DNA of 48,631 nucleotides from Comamonadaceae bacterium (GCA_013297985.1 JAAFIY010000013.1:1-48631); one strand, 5' to 3'. Counted from the stretch's first letter, positions 32,631-42,203 are shown. Program-made: numbers and translations. The notes: generated by a model not told the origin, from the letters alone.

Positions 32631-35600
32631 TCAATGCCGATAGGTGAGCAGCGCCGCCAACTGCGCGCGGTTGAACCCCGTCACTGCGCTCTTGCTGCCC
32701 AAGCGGTTGCCCACCAGCTCCACGGACCAGCGTCGATCGGGGGCGATCCAACGCACAAAGGCCGATGCGCGCCAGCCACCTTGGAGGCTGAAGCGGTTGG
32801 CGTCATCCAAATAGCGTTGGCTTAAGTACCAAGCGGCCATGCTGACCTGCCAGCCTGGGGCGGGTAGGTGATTGACTTCAAAGTACGCGGTGCGCTGCGG
32901 CAGCCCTGGCACTTTCAGGCCCTGGGTGGGGGCATAGGTGCTGCGGCCGTTGTTCAGGTGCAGCACAGCCGTCAAGGCCCAGCGTGGGTTGATGAGTTCG
33001 TTCACGGCCACCCCCACCGTGGTGATGCGGGCTTGGCGCAGGTTGGGGCTGTCTTCCCACAAATCGAGGGCAGTGGATTCCAAGCTGGGCGGCTGGCCCA
33101 GGCGCGACAAGCCATCGACTTCGATGTCGCCGATGTTGAGCAAGCGGTCGCCCATGGCCAGCCGGTTGTCAATGCGGCGGTGGTCCACAAAGCTGCGCAC
33201 ATAGCGGTTGCGAGCGGCCAGCCATTCGTGCTGCAGGCGCAGCCGGGTTTGTTCACCCGCCACGTCGCCCAGCCGGTCTTCGTAGGCAATGCCCAGGGTG
33301 TCGATGGGCGCCAAGGTGGCGCCGGAGGGTGGCCGCACCCAGCGCTGCGCGGCCAGCCGCAGCGTGTGGGCCTCATGCGGCTGCCAGGCTAGCGCCAGGC
33401 GCGGGTTCCATTGCTGCTGACGGGCTTGCAAATTGGTTTGCCGCACGCCGCCCAGCGGCACCGCGCCCAAGCCCGTGAAGTTGGCCGACAGGCTGGAATC
33501 AGCCGTTTGGGTGCGGTCCAAGCTGCTGCGCTCGAGGTCAAACGCCAAGCGCCAGCCCGGGGCCAGTTGCACGCGGTTGGCCACATAAGCGCTGGTCATG
33601 CGGTGGGTGGTGACTTCTTGGCCGCCAATCACCCACAGGTTGTTGATGCCCAAAAACGCGCTGTCCAGCCCAATGTCGGTGCCAAAGGTTTGCTGGCGCA
33701 GGGCGCGCTCAATGCCCCAGGTGAATTGCCATTCGGGCAGCACATCCAGGGTGTGGCGCAGTTGCAGTTCGCGCTGGCGGGTGACGGTGTCCAGCCGGGT
33801 GAACTCAGCCTGCGGGCCCAGCTGCCCTAAGAGGCCGGTGGTGTCGATGGTGGCCACTTGGTCTGACACAAACAGCGCTTGGCTGCGCTCACGCAGCGAT
33901 CGGCCACCGGCCTTGAACCACAGCATGTGACTGGGGCCAAAGCGCCAGCTCATGCCGACATCTACGCTTTGGGTATAGCTTTTGTAAGGCCCGAGCTGCC
34001 CGGTTTGGGTGGGGTCGCCCACCGGTTGCTTCAGGCGCGAGCGGCCATCAAAGCCGTAGAAAAAAACCGCCATTTCTTCGGTGGGCTTTAACCCCAGCGC
34101 CAGCAGACGCGACGGTGAACTGCTGCGCAGCGCAACATCGCGCGAGCTGTTGTTGGCCTGGTCTACCGTGATCTCATACGACAAGGGCAGGGGCGACAAG
34201 GTGAGACCGTTCAAGGTGACGGTGCCGAAGGTCGACAGCGCGTAGTCGCGCACCGTGCCCACCGTGGCCGACCCATGGTGCCCCGGCACAGGGGTGAGCT
34301 GGTTGCGCCGCCGCGAGGCACCAAACACCAGCGGATCGACCAACAGCCCTTTGAACAGTTCACTGTTGGCGTTAAAGGGCGTGACCGCCAGCGAACCCAA
34401 GAATAGCGGGGCGCCTGCCCAGTAGGGCGTGTAGCTGTCATAGGCCAGTTTTTCGGCCCATTCGGGCAGGCCCATTTGCAGCAGCGCATAGCCCAGGTTG
34501 GCATTACCCTTTTGATCGCTGAGCACGCTGTTGAGTGACTTGAGGTAGGGCAGCCGTTCAGCCGCTGCGCGGGCCGAGGCGATGGCGCTGCCCCAGTCTT
34601 CGCGGTCGCCGTCCATCATCGAGCGCAGCAGCAGCGGCAGGGGGTCGCGCGGGTCGAGTTCAGCGGCACGCTCCAGCGTTTCGCGGGCGCGTTCGTCGCG
34701 GCCTTGTTGGTACAGCGCAATCCCGGTTTGCACGGCGGTGCGGGCATGGCGGGGTTCGAGCACGCCCGCTTTCAAAAACGCTTGCAGGGCGGCTTCGCCC
34801 TCGCCGCGCTTCAGGGCCAGCAGGCCTTGTGCGGTCAGGGCCACATAGTCGTCGGGTTCGCGGCGCAGGGCTTCGGCGAGCAGGGCCTGGGCCTCGTCCA
34901 GGCGGTTGGCTTGCAACTCGGCCTGCGCAAGCTCGGCGCGGGTGTTGGGTGATGCGTCGTCTAGCGCCAGGGCCTGGCGCAGCGCCACTCGGGCGGCGGG
35001 CAGGTCGTCGCGCTCGGCCAGCACACGGCCCAGTTCGTGCCAGCCCGGCGCCCACTGGGGTAGGGCTTGGGTCAGGCCCCGCAGCAAGGCGGTGGCGCGC
35101 AGGCCGTCACCGTCGAGTCGGGCCAGTTCAGCTGCCAAGAGCCAGGGTTCGGGGTGATCAGGGTAGGTGGCGCGGGCGCGTTCGGTGATTTGGCGGGCTT
35201 CATCGGTGCGGTCTTGCAGCAGCAGCGCGCGGCCCGCCAGCGCCTGGGCCACTGGGCCGCTTTGGCCTTGCAAGGTATCCAGTGCGGCTTGGGCTTCGCC
35301 TTGGTACAGCAGCAAATCGGCTTGCAAGATGTGGGCGTCGGCCTGGGCTTGCGCGTTCAGGCGGGGCGCGGCCTGCTGCAGCGCCGCCAAGCCATCGGCC
35401 AAGCGGCCGGTGTCGATGGCCTGCACGGCGGGCAGCAGGGCGGCGGCCGGCAGCCGCACCCAGCGGTGGGGATCGGGCCGCCAGGCGTTGACCCACTGCA
35501 CCCGGTCACGCGGGCGCACCAGGGTGATGCGCACCGGCGCCTCACCGGCGCGCACGCGGGCGGCTTGGCCAGCGGGCACGCTCAAGCTGCCCGCGCCGTT

Positions 35601-36149
35601 GCTCAAATCGACTTGGCCCGACAGCACCACCAGGGTGGTCACGCCGTCTTCTACCGACAGTTCCCAATCGGTGCCGCGCACGGCGGCCAAGGCATGCGGC
35701 GTTTGCACGGTGACGGCGGGCGGCCCCGCAGGTGCTGCCGCCGCTGCGCTGCCCGGGGCGCCGGTGGTGCGCACCGGCGCCGGGGCATCGCGCTTGGCCT
35801 GCGCCCACACCCGCCCGGCCGACAACTCCAGCCGCGTCGTACTGCTCTGGCTAGCGGCCTCTTTGATTTGCAGCACCGTGTTTTGGTTGATGCGCAGTTG
35901 GGTCTGGTCACGCAGCAGCAACGCCATTTGCGACATCGCCGCGGTGCGCACAAAGGCGCCAGCAACGAGCTTTTCTTGCGGGGCGGCGGGCTGCCATTGG
36001 GTGGCGGTGGCGCCGCGCTTTTCACCGGTGCCGGTGATGGACAAGATTTGCGCGTCGTCGGCCCAAGCGGGCGATGCCAACGCAAGGGCCACCGACGCGG
36101 CCAACACCGTCAAGCGGCGGAACTGGGGAACAAGCGTGCGATGGACCAT
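32631..36149 (-). CDS. FecR-TPR outer-membrane beta-barrel protein
   Basis: A 1172-residue protein (ATG 36149; frame open to 36203). Signal peptide to about residue 30 (LTVLAASVALALASPAWA). A FecR domain follows, with LRINQNTVLQIK and ALAAVRGTDWELSVEDGVTT near 160-180. Roughly 220-560 are TPR-like helix pairs rich in LA/EA residues. The last ~570 residues alternate polar and hydrophobic positions with aromatic strand ends (WNPRLALAWQPHEAHTLRLA; end LAALLTYRH), resembling a TonB-receptor-type barrel, with no plug domain seen. I infer a periplasmic sensor/scaffold attached to an outer-membrane barrel. It lies immediately downstream of a CHASE2 adenylate cyclase on the same strand; FecR/CHASE2 pairings recur in bacteria. 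Confidence 0.82.
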   Translation of the reverse strand: MVHRTLVPQFRRLTVLAASVALALASPAWADDAQILSITGTGEKRGATATQWQPAAPQEKLVAGAFVRTAAMSQMALLLRDQTQLRINQNTVLQIKEAASQSSTTRLELSAGRVWAQAKRDAPAPVRTTGAPGSAAAAAPAGPPAVTVQTPHALAAVRGTDWELSVEDGVTTLVVLSGQVDLSNGAGSLSVPAGQAARVRAGEAPVRITLVRPRDRVQWVNAWRPDPHRWVRLPAAALLPAVQAIDTGRLADGLAALQQAAPRLNAQAQADAHILQADLLLYQGEAQAALDTLQGQSGPVAQALAGRALLLQDRTDEARQITERARATYPDHPEPWLLAAELARLDGDGLRATALLRGLTQALPQWAPGWHELGRVLAERDDLPAARVALRQALALDDASPNTRAELAQAELQANRLDEAQALLAEALRREPDDYVALTAQGLLALKRGEGEAALQAFLKAGVLEPRHARTAVQTGIALYQQGRDERARETLERAAELDPRDPLPLLLRSMMDGDREDWGSAIASARAAAERLPYLKSLNSVLSDQKGNANLGYALLQMGLPEWAEKLAYDSYTPYWAGAPLFLGSLAVTPFNANSELFKGLLVDPLVFGASRRRNQLTPVPGHHGSATVGTVRDYALSTFGTVTLNGLTLSPLPLSYEITVDQANNSSRDVALRSSSPSRLLALGLKPTEEMAVFFYGFDGRSRLKQPVGDPTQTGQLGPYKSYTQSVDVGMSWRFGPSHMLWFKAGGRSLRERSQALFVSDQVATIDTTGLLGQLGPQAEFTRLDTVTRQRELQLRHTLDVLPEWQFTWGIERALRQQTFGTDIGLDSAFLGINNLWVIGGQEVTTHRMTSAYVANRVQLAPGWRLAFDLERSSLDRTQTADSSLSANFTGLGAVPLGGVRQTNLQARQQQWNPRLALAWQPHEAHTLRLAAQRWVRPPSGATLAPIDTLGIAYEDRLGDVAGEQTRLRLQHEWLAARNRYVRSFVDHRRIDNRLAMGDRLLNIGDIEVDGLSRLGQPPSLESTALDLWEDSPNLRQARITTVGVAVNELINPRWALTAVLHLNNGRSTYAPTQGLKVPGLPQRTAYFEVNHLPAPGWQVSMAAWYLSQRYLDDANRFSLQGGWRASAFVRWIAPDRRWSVELVGNRLGSKSAVTGFNRAQLAALLTYRH

Positions 36150-36232
36150 GCGCGGACCATGCCCGCAAGGCCTGGGTGTCGTCAAGCCATCAGGTTCGCG
36201 CACGCCAGCGCCGCTGATCGCTCTTCGCCTTA

Positions 36233-36255
36233 AAGAAAAAGGGCCGCTTGCGCCC
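36233..36255 (-). terminator. Intrinsic terminator after the CHASE2 cyclase
   Basis: Minus strand reads GGGCGCAAGCGGCCC followed by TTTTTCTTT: a GC stem with a bulge, then a T run. It stands between the cyclase stop (36275) and the FecR-barrel start (36149), so it may reduce read-through into that gene. Confidence 0.6.
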
Positions 36256-36273
36256 TATTGGATTGCCTATCTA

Positions 36274-36290
36274 GCTATTGATTTGATAGC
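36274..36290. repeat. Dispersed palindromic element core containing the cyclase stop
   Basis: GCTATTGATTTGATAGC. The cyclase ends ...CTA TCA AAT CAA TAG inside it, so its last residues (LSNQ) and stop are repeat-derived. Identical, in reverse orientation, to the core at 32607-32623. Confidence 0.8.
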
Positions 36291-38092
36291 GTCCACACCG
36301 CCACGTTGTCTTGCTTGCCTTTCAGCGGCACTTGGCCCGCAGGCTGTAAACCCAGGCGTTGTCGTGGCCCATCACCCAAGGTTTGCACAGCGGCGTCGCT
36401 CACCAAGATCTGCGTGCCCAGGGTTTTGTTAGCGCCCTCGAGGCGAGAGGCTACGTTCACTACATCGCCCACGGCGGTGTATGAAAAACGCTGGTCGCCG
36501 CCCAAGTTACCCACGATGCAGTCGCCCCAATGCACACCCACCCGCATCTGCAGACTCAGCCCGGTCTCAGCGCGCAACTGCGCCATGCGCGCTTGCATGG
36601 CCACCGCAGCGGTCACGGCACGTTCCACCGGGTTGGCGCAGGGCACCGGCGCGCCCCAGAAGGCCATGACGGCGTCGCCGATGAACTTGTCCACCGTGCC
36701 GCCGTGGGCCATCACCACGCCCGTCATGTCGGACAAATGCCGGTTGAGCAGCTCGGCCACTTGCTCGGCGCTGTGGGCTTCAGACCATTCGGTAAAGCCC
36801 GCCAGATCGGTAAACAGCACCGCCAGGGCTTGACGCTGCCCGCCCAGGCGCAACGCATCGGGTTGGGCGGCGAGTTGTTCCACCAACTCGGGCGCCAAGT
36901 AACGGGCAAAGGCGGTCTTGATGCGCTGGCGCTGGCCGCGTTCGTCCCTCCAAGCCAGCGCCCAGCGGGTGATGTGCGCCGCCAACAGCATCAGCGCGGC
37001 ACCGGTCAGCGGCAACCAAAGCTGCTGAAGCCCAAGCAAGATCGCGCTCACGCCCAGCGCCAGCGCTGTGGCCAGCAGCGTCAGGCCGCTACCCCTGCCC
37101 GGTCGCCAACGCCAGCCGATGGCCGCCACCAGCCCCAGCGCCAGCGCTTGTGCGCCCAACACCCAGGCCAGGGGCGCGATGCGAATCGATTGCCCCGTCA
37201 CCATGCTGGCCAGCGCTTGCGCATGCACTTCCACGCCCGGTGTCAGCACCCGGCCCTCAGCAAAAAACGGGGTGCGGAACAAGTCGGATTGCGCTGCGCC
37301 CAGCTCGCCAGTGGCCTTTAAGTGGCGGCCCACCAGCACGATGTTGTCGCGCAAGAAATCGCGCCAGTGCGGCGGCAGATGGGTGTCGGGGTCCAGCAGC
37401 TCGTGGTAGCTAATGACAGCGAAGGGCGCCACCGCAGCGGTGTAGCGAATGCGCTCGCCAGGCTGGGCGTCGGGCCGCGCCACGGCGCCGGGCATGCGTT
37501 GGTCGAGCACCTGCGCCAAGCTGCGCCAAAAGCTGTCGGCTGCGGTGGGCACGGTGCGCTGCACGCCGTCGGCGTCCAACTCCACGGCGGCAAAGCCCGA
37601 ACGGGCACCGGCCTGCAGCAAGGCGCTGTGGGGCTCGACCCGCAGCCATTGGCGCGTGAGGCCGGTTTCGCTGTAGACCATGTCGGCGGCCAGCACCACC
37701 GCGCCGTGCGCTGTGATGGCTTGGGCCAGTTGGGCGTCGTCGTCGGGGTTGGGGCTGGGCTCGGCCATCACCACGTCAAAGCCCACCGCCAGGGCTTGGG
37801 CTTCGCGCAGGCGGTCTAGCAACTGTGCGTGCAGCCGCCGAGGCCACGGCCAGGGCAGGCCCAGGGCGGCGAAGGACGCTTCATCAATGGCCACCACGGT
37901 GATGGGCAGCTCGGTCTTGGCAGGCGCTGTCCACACCAGCAAGCGGTCATACCAGGCGTTGTCCAACGCCTTCCAAACGGCGGTGTGCGACAGCGCGGCC
38001 ACGGCCAGCGCCACCAGCAGAGGCAAGGCGCTCAGGGCGCGCGGCGCGGCCCTCATCGCAGATTCAGACCGGCCAAACCACCCCATGGTCAT
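36275..38092 (-). CDS. CHASE2 adenylate cyclase (class III)
   Basis: A 605-residue inner-membrane cyclase. Helix near 15-35; periplasmic CHASE2 domain about 40-300 (ITVVAIDEASFAALGLPWPW, then NIVLVGRHLKATG); three helices about 310-390; catalytic domain 415-600. Metal-binding Asp residues lie in LFTDLAGFTEW and DKFIGDAVMAFWG. Lys in VDKFIGD and Thr in SYTAVGDVVNVASRLE fit ATP specificity, and Asn/Arg of NVASR are the transition-state residues. It is therefore expected to make cAMP in response to a periplasmic signal. Starts overlap the ygfA 3' end by 29 bases; ATG 38086 is an alternative. Next gene is the FecR-TPR-barrel. Confidence 0.93.
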   Translation of the reverse strand: MTMGWFGRSESAMRAAPRALSALPLLVALAVAALSHTAVWKALDNAWYDRLLVWTAPAKTELPITVVAIDEASFAALGLPWPWPRRLHAQLLDRLREAQALAVGFDVVMAEPSPNPDDDAQLAQAITAHGAVVLAADMVYSETGLTRQWLRVEPHSALLQAGARSGFAAVELDADGVQRTVPTAADSFWRSLAQVLDQRMPGAVARPDAQPGERIRYTAAVAPFAVISYHELLDPDTHLPPHWRDFLRDNIVLVGRHLKATGELGAAQSDLFRTPFFAEGRVLTPGVEVHAQALASMVTGQSIRIAPLAWVLGAQALALGLVAAIGWRWRPGRGSGLTLLATALALGVSAILLGLQQLWLPLTGAALMLLAAHITRWALAWRDERGQRQRIKTAFARYLAPELVEQLAAQPDALRLGGQRQALAVLFTDLAGFTEWSEAHSAEQVAELLNRHLSDMTGVVMAHGGTVDKFIGDAVMAFWGAPVPCANPVERAVTAAVAMQARMAQLRAETGLSLQMRVGVHWGDCIVGNLGGDQRFSYTAVGDVVNVASRLEGANKTLGTQILVSDAAVQTLGDGPRQRLGLQPAGQVPLKGKQDNVAVWTLSNQ

Positions 38093-38660
38093 TCAGGATG
38101 GCGTCCAGGGGCACGTCATGGGCTTCGGGTTCTAGGTCGTCCAAAAAGCCGGTGCCAAAGCCCAGGCCCACGGTGTAGGGCTTAGGGCTCAACGTGGCCA
38201 AGGTGCGGTCATAAAAACCGCCCCCGTAGCCCAGCCGGTAGCCGCCCGGGCCGTAACCCACACAAGGCACAAACAGCAAGGTGGGCACGATGACTTCGGT
38301 GTCCTTGGGCTTGGGGATGCCGTAGGCGTCTTCTTCCATGGGGCAGCCGGGGTACCAGGCCCAGAAGGTCAGCGTTTTGTGCACCTTGTCCACCACCGGC
38401 AGGCCAATGCGGCGCAATTGGGTTTCTTCCAGCAGTTCGCCGTCTTCTTTCCAGCGGTGCAGGGCGGGTAAAGGATCAAATTCGCCTTTGATGGGCCAAT
38501 AAGCGCCAATCACCGTGTCGGGGCGGCCCACCAGCCAAATGCGCATGACTTGTTGCAGCGCGTCGCCACGGGCCAAGCGGTCAGGCAGCGCCAGGCGCTG
38601 TTCGATTAAGGCGCGGCGCAATGCTTTTTTGTGCTCGCTGGGGTCGTTGGCGTTGCTCAT
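38064..38660 (-). CDS. ygfA: 5-formyltetrahydrofolate cyclo-ligase
   Basis: A 198-residue enzyme converting 5-formyl-THF to 5,10-methenyl-THF with ATP. Marks: KKALRRALIEQRLALP near the start, IGAYWPIKGEFDPLPAL, TLLFVPCVGYGPGGYRLGYG then GGFYDRTLA (nucleotide loop), and VGLGFGTGF. ATG 38660 (MSNANDPSE) fits the family. It is divergent from slt with only 10 bases between start codons. Overlap with the cyclase suggests co-transcription. Confidence 0.95.
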   Translation of the reverse strand: MSNANDPSEHKKALRRALIEQRLALPDRLARGDALQQVMRIWLVGRPDTVIGAYWPIKGEFDPLPALHRWKEDGELLEETQLRRIGLPVVDKVHKTLTFWAWYPGCPMEEDAYGIPKPKDTEVIVPTLLFVPCVGYGPGGYRLGYGGGFYDRTLATLSPKPYTVGLGFGTGFLDDLEPEAHDVPLDAILNDHGVVWPV

Positions 38661-38670
38661 AATCCCTTGC

Positions 38671-40881
38671 ATGCAGTTGAAACCTATTCTGACAGCGGGA
38701 TTCGCCCTTGTGGGCCTGATCGCCGCCCTGGCGGCGCCCGCCGCAAGCGCGCAGGGCGGCCCAAGCGCCGCGCAGGCCGCCCAGGCCGACGAAGCCATTG
38801 TGCAAATGCAGCAAGCTGCCCGGCGGGGCGACCGCGCCCGACTGGCCGCGCTGCTGCCGCGCACCCGTGGCCACATTCTGGAACCTTGGGCCCATTACTG
38901 GGACATCAAGGCCCGGCTGGGTGATGCCAGCCCCGACGATGTGCAAGCCGTGCTCAAGCGGCTGGGCGGCACCTATCAAGAAGACCGCCTGCGCAACGAT
39001 TGGTTGCTGCTGTTGGGTCAGCGGCGTGACTGGTCTACCTTTGCCGCCGAGCTGCCGCGCTTTCGCATGAACGACGACCGCGAAGTGCGCTGCTACGCCC
39101 TGCTGGTGCAGCACCTGCAAACCCCCGGCGGGCTGCAAGCGGCGGGTGTGGACGAAGTGCGCCGCCAATGGCTGGGCCAGCGCGAGGCCGACGACGGCTG
39201 CGCCACCGCTGCCGACCGCTTAATGGACGACAAAAAAATGGACGCCAGCGTGGCCTGGCGCAAGGCCCGCCAAGGGGCCGAGGCCAATCGCGTGCGGGTG
39301 GTGCGGCTGGCGGTCAACAGCATTGCGCCGCAGTGGTCTGCCATGGCCGCTGAGGCGGTGGACAGCCCGGTGAAATGGCTCGCCGCCCGCGCGGCCAACC
39401 CGCAAGCCGCCCCCAGCGCTGTAGCCACGCTGGCCTTGGTGCGCTTGGGCGCCAGTGACGATGAACAAGCCACCCAACTCATGCAAAGCCGTTGGCAGGC
39501 GGTGCTCAGCCCCGATGAGCGCGCCTGGGTGTGGGGCAGCATTGGCAAGCGGCGGATGCTGCAGTTGCAAGACGACGCCAGCGACGCCTTTGCCCGTGTG
39601 CCGCGCCTGCCTGATCTCAACGACGAGTTGCTGGCCTTTGCCGCCCGCGCAGGCCTGCGCAGCAACCGCTGGGCCGATGTGACTGCTGCCGTGGTGGCCA
39701 TGAGCGAGGAGGGCCGCACCGACCCCACCTGGGTCTACTGGCGCGCCAGGGCTACCTTGCAGACCGCGCGTACCGAAGCCGAAAAAACCGATGCCCGCCG
39801 CACCCTGCAAGAGCTGGCCAGCGTGCGCGGTTTTTACGAAATGCTGGCGCTAGAAGAAACCGGCGGGCGCATCAGCTTTCCGCCTGCGCCTGAGCCGCTG
39901 ACGGTGGCTGAGCGCGATGCCGCCCGCGCCAACGCGGGCTTGCAGCGCGCGCTGGCCGCGATTGCCCTGGGCCTGCGCGCTGACGGTGTACGCGAATGGA
40001 ACTACACCACCAACTTGCACACGCCGGGCGGCATGAGTGACCGCGAACTGCTGGCTGCCGCGGATTTGGCCTGCAGCCGCGAGGTGTGGGACCGCTGCAT
40101 CAACACCAGCGATCGCACCCGGGCAGTGCTGCACGCGGGGCAGCGCTTTCCCGTGCCGTTCAAAGACGCGGTAGTCAAACGCAGCCGCGAGATTGGCCTT
40201 GAGCCCGCCTTTGTGTATGGCCTCATTCGGCAAGAAAGCCGCTTCATCATGGATGCGCGTTCGCATGTGGGCGCATCGGGCTTGATGCAGCTGATGCCCG
40301 CCACCGCGCGCTGGACCGCCAAGCGCATTGGCATCGACAACTTCACGCCCGATCAGGTCAATGACCGCGACATCAACATCGCCCTGGGCACGGGTTACCT
40401 CAAGATGCTGCTGGACGACTTCGGCGGCTCCATGCCCATGGCCGCAGCCGCCTACAACGCGGGGCCTGGCCGCCCCCGCGCCTGGCGCGGCAGCAGCGCC
40501 ACTTGGGATGCGGCGCAGTGGGCCGAGACCATCCCCTTCAACGAAACCCGCGATTACGTCAAGAAGGTGCTGGCTAACACCGCCTTGTACGCCGCCGTCT
40601 TGGCCGCGCCACAGCCCGCACCGCTTTCGGCCAACCGCGCCAGCGAAACCGCGCCTGCTCCCCCTGCGGTGGCCGTCACCGGTGGACCGCCTCCTGGCGG
40701 CCCGGTGGCCTTGACGGGCGGCACCCCGCCCACAGCCCTTAGCGCCGCAGCGCCCGCGTTCAGCGCGACGGCCGCCTCGGCGCCTGCCGCCGTGCTGGCA
40801 CTGCCCACGCTGCGCGATCGCCTCGGCCAGGTGGGCCCACGCGACCCCCGGGCGGCTTCGCCCAATCGCGAACTGCCTTGA
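38671..40881 (+). CDS. slt: Soluble lytic transglycosylase Slt
   Basis: A 736-residue periplasmic muramidase. Signal peptide to about 28 (LIAALAAPAASAQ), then a superhelical alpha domain to about 500, then the SLT domain with the catalytic Glu in GLIRQESRF near 519, GASGLMQLMPATA, and MAAAAYNAGPGRPRAW. The last ~70 residues are Ala/Pro-rich linker. Frame open to 38515 but ATG 38671 starts the signal peptide. Divergent from ygfA. Confidence 0.95.
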   Translation: MQLKPILTAGFALVGLIAALAAPAASAQGGPSAAQAAQADEAIVQMQQAARRGDRARLAALLPRTRGHILEPWAHYWDIKARLGDASPDDVQAVLKRLGGTYQEDRLRNDWLLLLGQRRDWSTFAAELPRFRMNDDREVRCYALLVQHLQTPGGLQAAGVDEVRRQWLGQREADDGCATAADRLMDDKKMDASVAWRKARQGAEANRVRVVRLAVNSIAPQWSAMAAEAVDSPVKWLAARAANPQAAPSAVATLALVRLGASDDEQATQLMQSRWQAVLSPDERAWVWGSIGKRRMLQLQDDASDAFARVPRLPDLNDELLAFAARAGLRSNRWADVTAAVVAMSEEGRTDPTWVYWRARATLQTARTEAEKTDARRTLQELASVRGFYEMLALEETGGRISFPPAPEPLTVAERDAARANAGLQRALAAIALGLRADGVREWNYTTNLHTPGGMSDRELLAAADLACSREVWDRCINTSDRTRAVLHAGQRFPVPFKDAVVKRSREIGLEPAFVYGLIRQESRFIMDARSHVGASGLMQLMPATARWTAKRIGIDNFTPDQVNDRDINIALGTGYLKMLLDDFGGSMPMAAAAYNAGPGRPRAWRGSSATWDAAQWAETIPFNETRDYVKKVLANTALYAAVLAAPQPAPLSANRASETAPAPPAVAVTGGPPPGGPVALTGGTPPTALSAAAPAFSATAASAPAAVLALPTLRDRLGQVGPRDPRAASPNRELP

Positions 40882-40895
40882 TCAGCCCTGCCCCG

Positions 40896-40916
40896 CGATT
40901 ACCTGCGGGGTAATCG
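40896..40916. promoter_or_regulatory. Inverted repeat between slt and the c-subunit gene
   Basis: CGATTACC-TGCGG-GGTAATCG, perfect 8-base arms, 15 bases after the slt stop and 57 before the next ATG. It could be the slt terminator (no T run) or an operator for the orphan c-subunit gene. Confidence 0.45.
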
Positions 40917-40921
40917 ACTGA

Positions 40922-41209
<288 letters not shown>

Positions 41210-41296
41210 AGCGGTGTGTGCTTGGCCATTCGCCATGTGGTTCTTTGAAACAATTAACCGCAAGACAGAACCCAAAGCGAAAAATACACTGGGGTT

Positions 41297-42121
41297 ATGC
41301 CACGCAAAGCCCGCTTTCTTTCTGTTGCCGATGAACACGCTGCTGACGGTGGAGTGGCGGCGGTAGATCGCGCCTTGTCCCTGATGGCCGCGTTCAATGC
41401 GCAGCGCCCCACGCTCAGCCTGACGGAATTGGCCACCCACGCCAAGCTCTATAAGAGCACCACGCTGCGCTTGCTCAATTCACTGGAACACGCGCGGTGG
41501 GTGCTGCGCTCGTCGGATGGGCGCTACCAGCCGGGTCCCGCGCTTGAGACTTTGCAGCAGGCTTATCACGCGGCCACGCCCCGGTTGCGCCTGGTGCACC
41601 ATGCCTTGCGTGAACTGGTCAATACCACCGGCGAAAGCGCGGTGTTCTATGAGTTGCGGGGCGCTGGGCCCACCTTGCGCCGCGTGGTGGTGGATCGGGT
41701 GGAATCGCCGCACAACGTGCAGCACCGCCTGCATCCTGGCGATGTCATGCCACTTGACCGCGGCACTGGGGGCCGAGTCATGACGGCCTATGTGCCCACG
41801 CTGCTGTCGATGGCCCTGCGCGAGCAACCGTCGGACGGTTCGCTCTACGACGAAATTCGCGCCGAAGGCTACTTTGCGGCCGTGGGCGACAACGCGCCAG
41901 AGATCGCCGGCATTTCGGTGCCGGTGATCACCCAAGAGGCCAAGGGCCTAAGCGGAGTGATCAGCATTACATCGCCCGCGGCGCGCCACAAGGCTGAGCA
42001 CATCCCGATGGTGGTGGAGGCGGGTCGTCGTTTGGCCGCCGCGCTGGACGATGGCCTGATTCCCCGGCGTGGCGAACGTCGACGCGAACCACGCGAAGAC
42101 GGCAGCGACGGCAACGACTAG
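41297..42121 (+). CDS. IclR family transcriptional regulator
   Basis: A 274-residue regulator. Winged HTH at about 20-80 (VDRALSLMAAFNAQRPTLSL, then LATHAKLYKSTTLRLLNSLE) and an IclR effector domain to 255 (RGAGPTLRRVVVDRVESPHN, GTGGRVMTAY, EIAGISVPVITQEAKGLSGV). The tail is charged. It is upstream of malate synthase G on the same strand; IclR in E. coli controls the glyoxylate shunt, so control of glcB is a reasonable inference. Confidence 0.92.
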   Translation: MPRKARFLSVADEHAADGGVAAVDRALSLMAAFNAQRPTLSLTELATHAKLYKSTTLRLLNSLEHARWVLRSSDGRYQPGPALETLQQAYHAATPRLRLVHHALRELVNTTGESAVFYELRGAGPTLRRVVVDRVESPHNVQHRLHPGDVMPLDRGTGGRVMTAYVPTLLSMALREQPSDGSLYDEIRAEGYFAAVGDNAPEIAGISVPVITQEAKGLSGVISITSPAARHKAEHIPMVVEAGRRLAAALDDGLIPRRGERRREPREDGSDGND

Positions 42122-42188
42122 GCCGCGCCGTGTCGGCCTGATCACTGGCCGCGGGGGCCCTTGCCGCCGCGCCCCTTGCTTGATTGCA

Positions 42189-42203
42189 CACACAAACTGT
42201 GTG
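42189..42203. promoter_or_regulatory. Candidate IclR-type operator
   Basis: CACACA-AAC-TGTGTG, perfect 6-base arms; IclR family operators are similar-sized palindromes. A second CACACA follows at 42208-42213 without a partner. Confidence 0.35.

Noticed and set aside
35067..36432. Two overlapping plus-strand frames of 388 and 421 codons
   Set aside because: Antisense to the FecR-TPR protein, with Ala/Arg/Gly-rich mirror composition and no domain.
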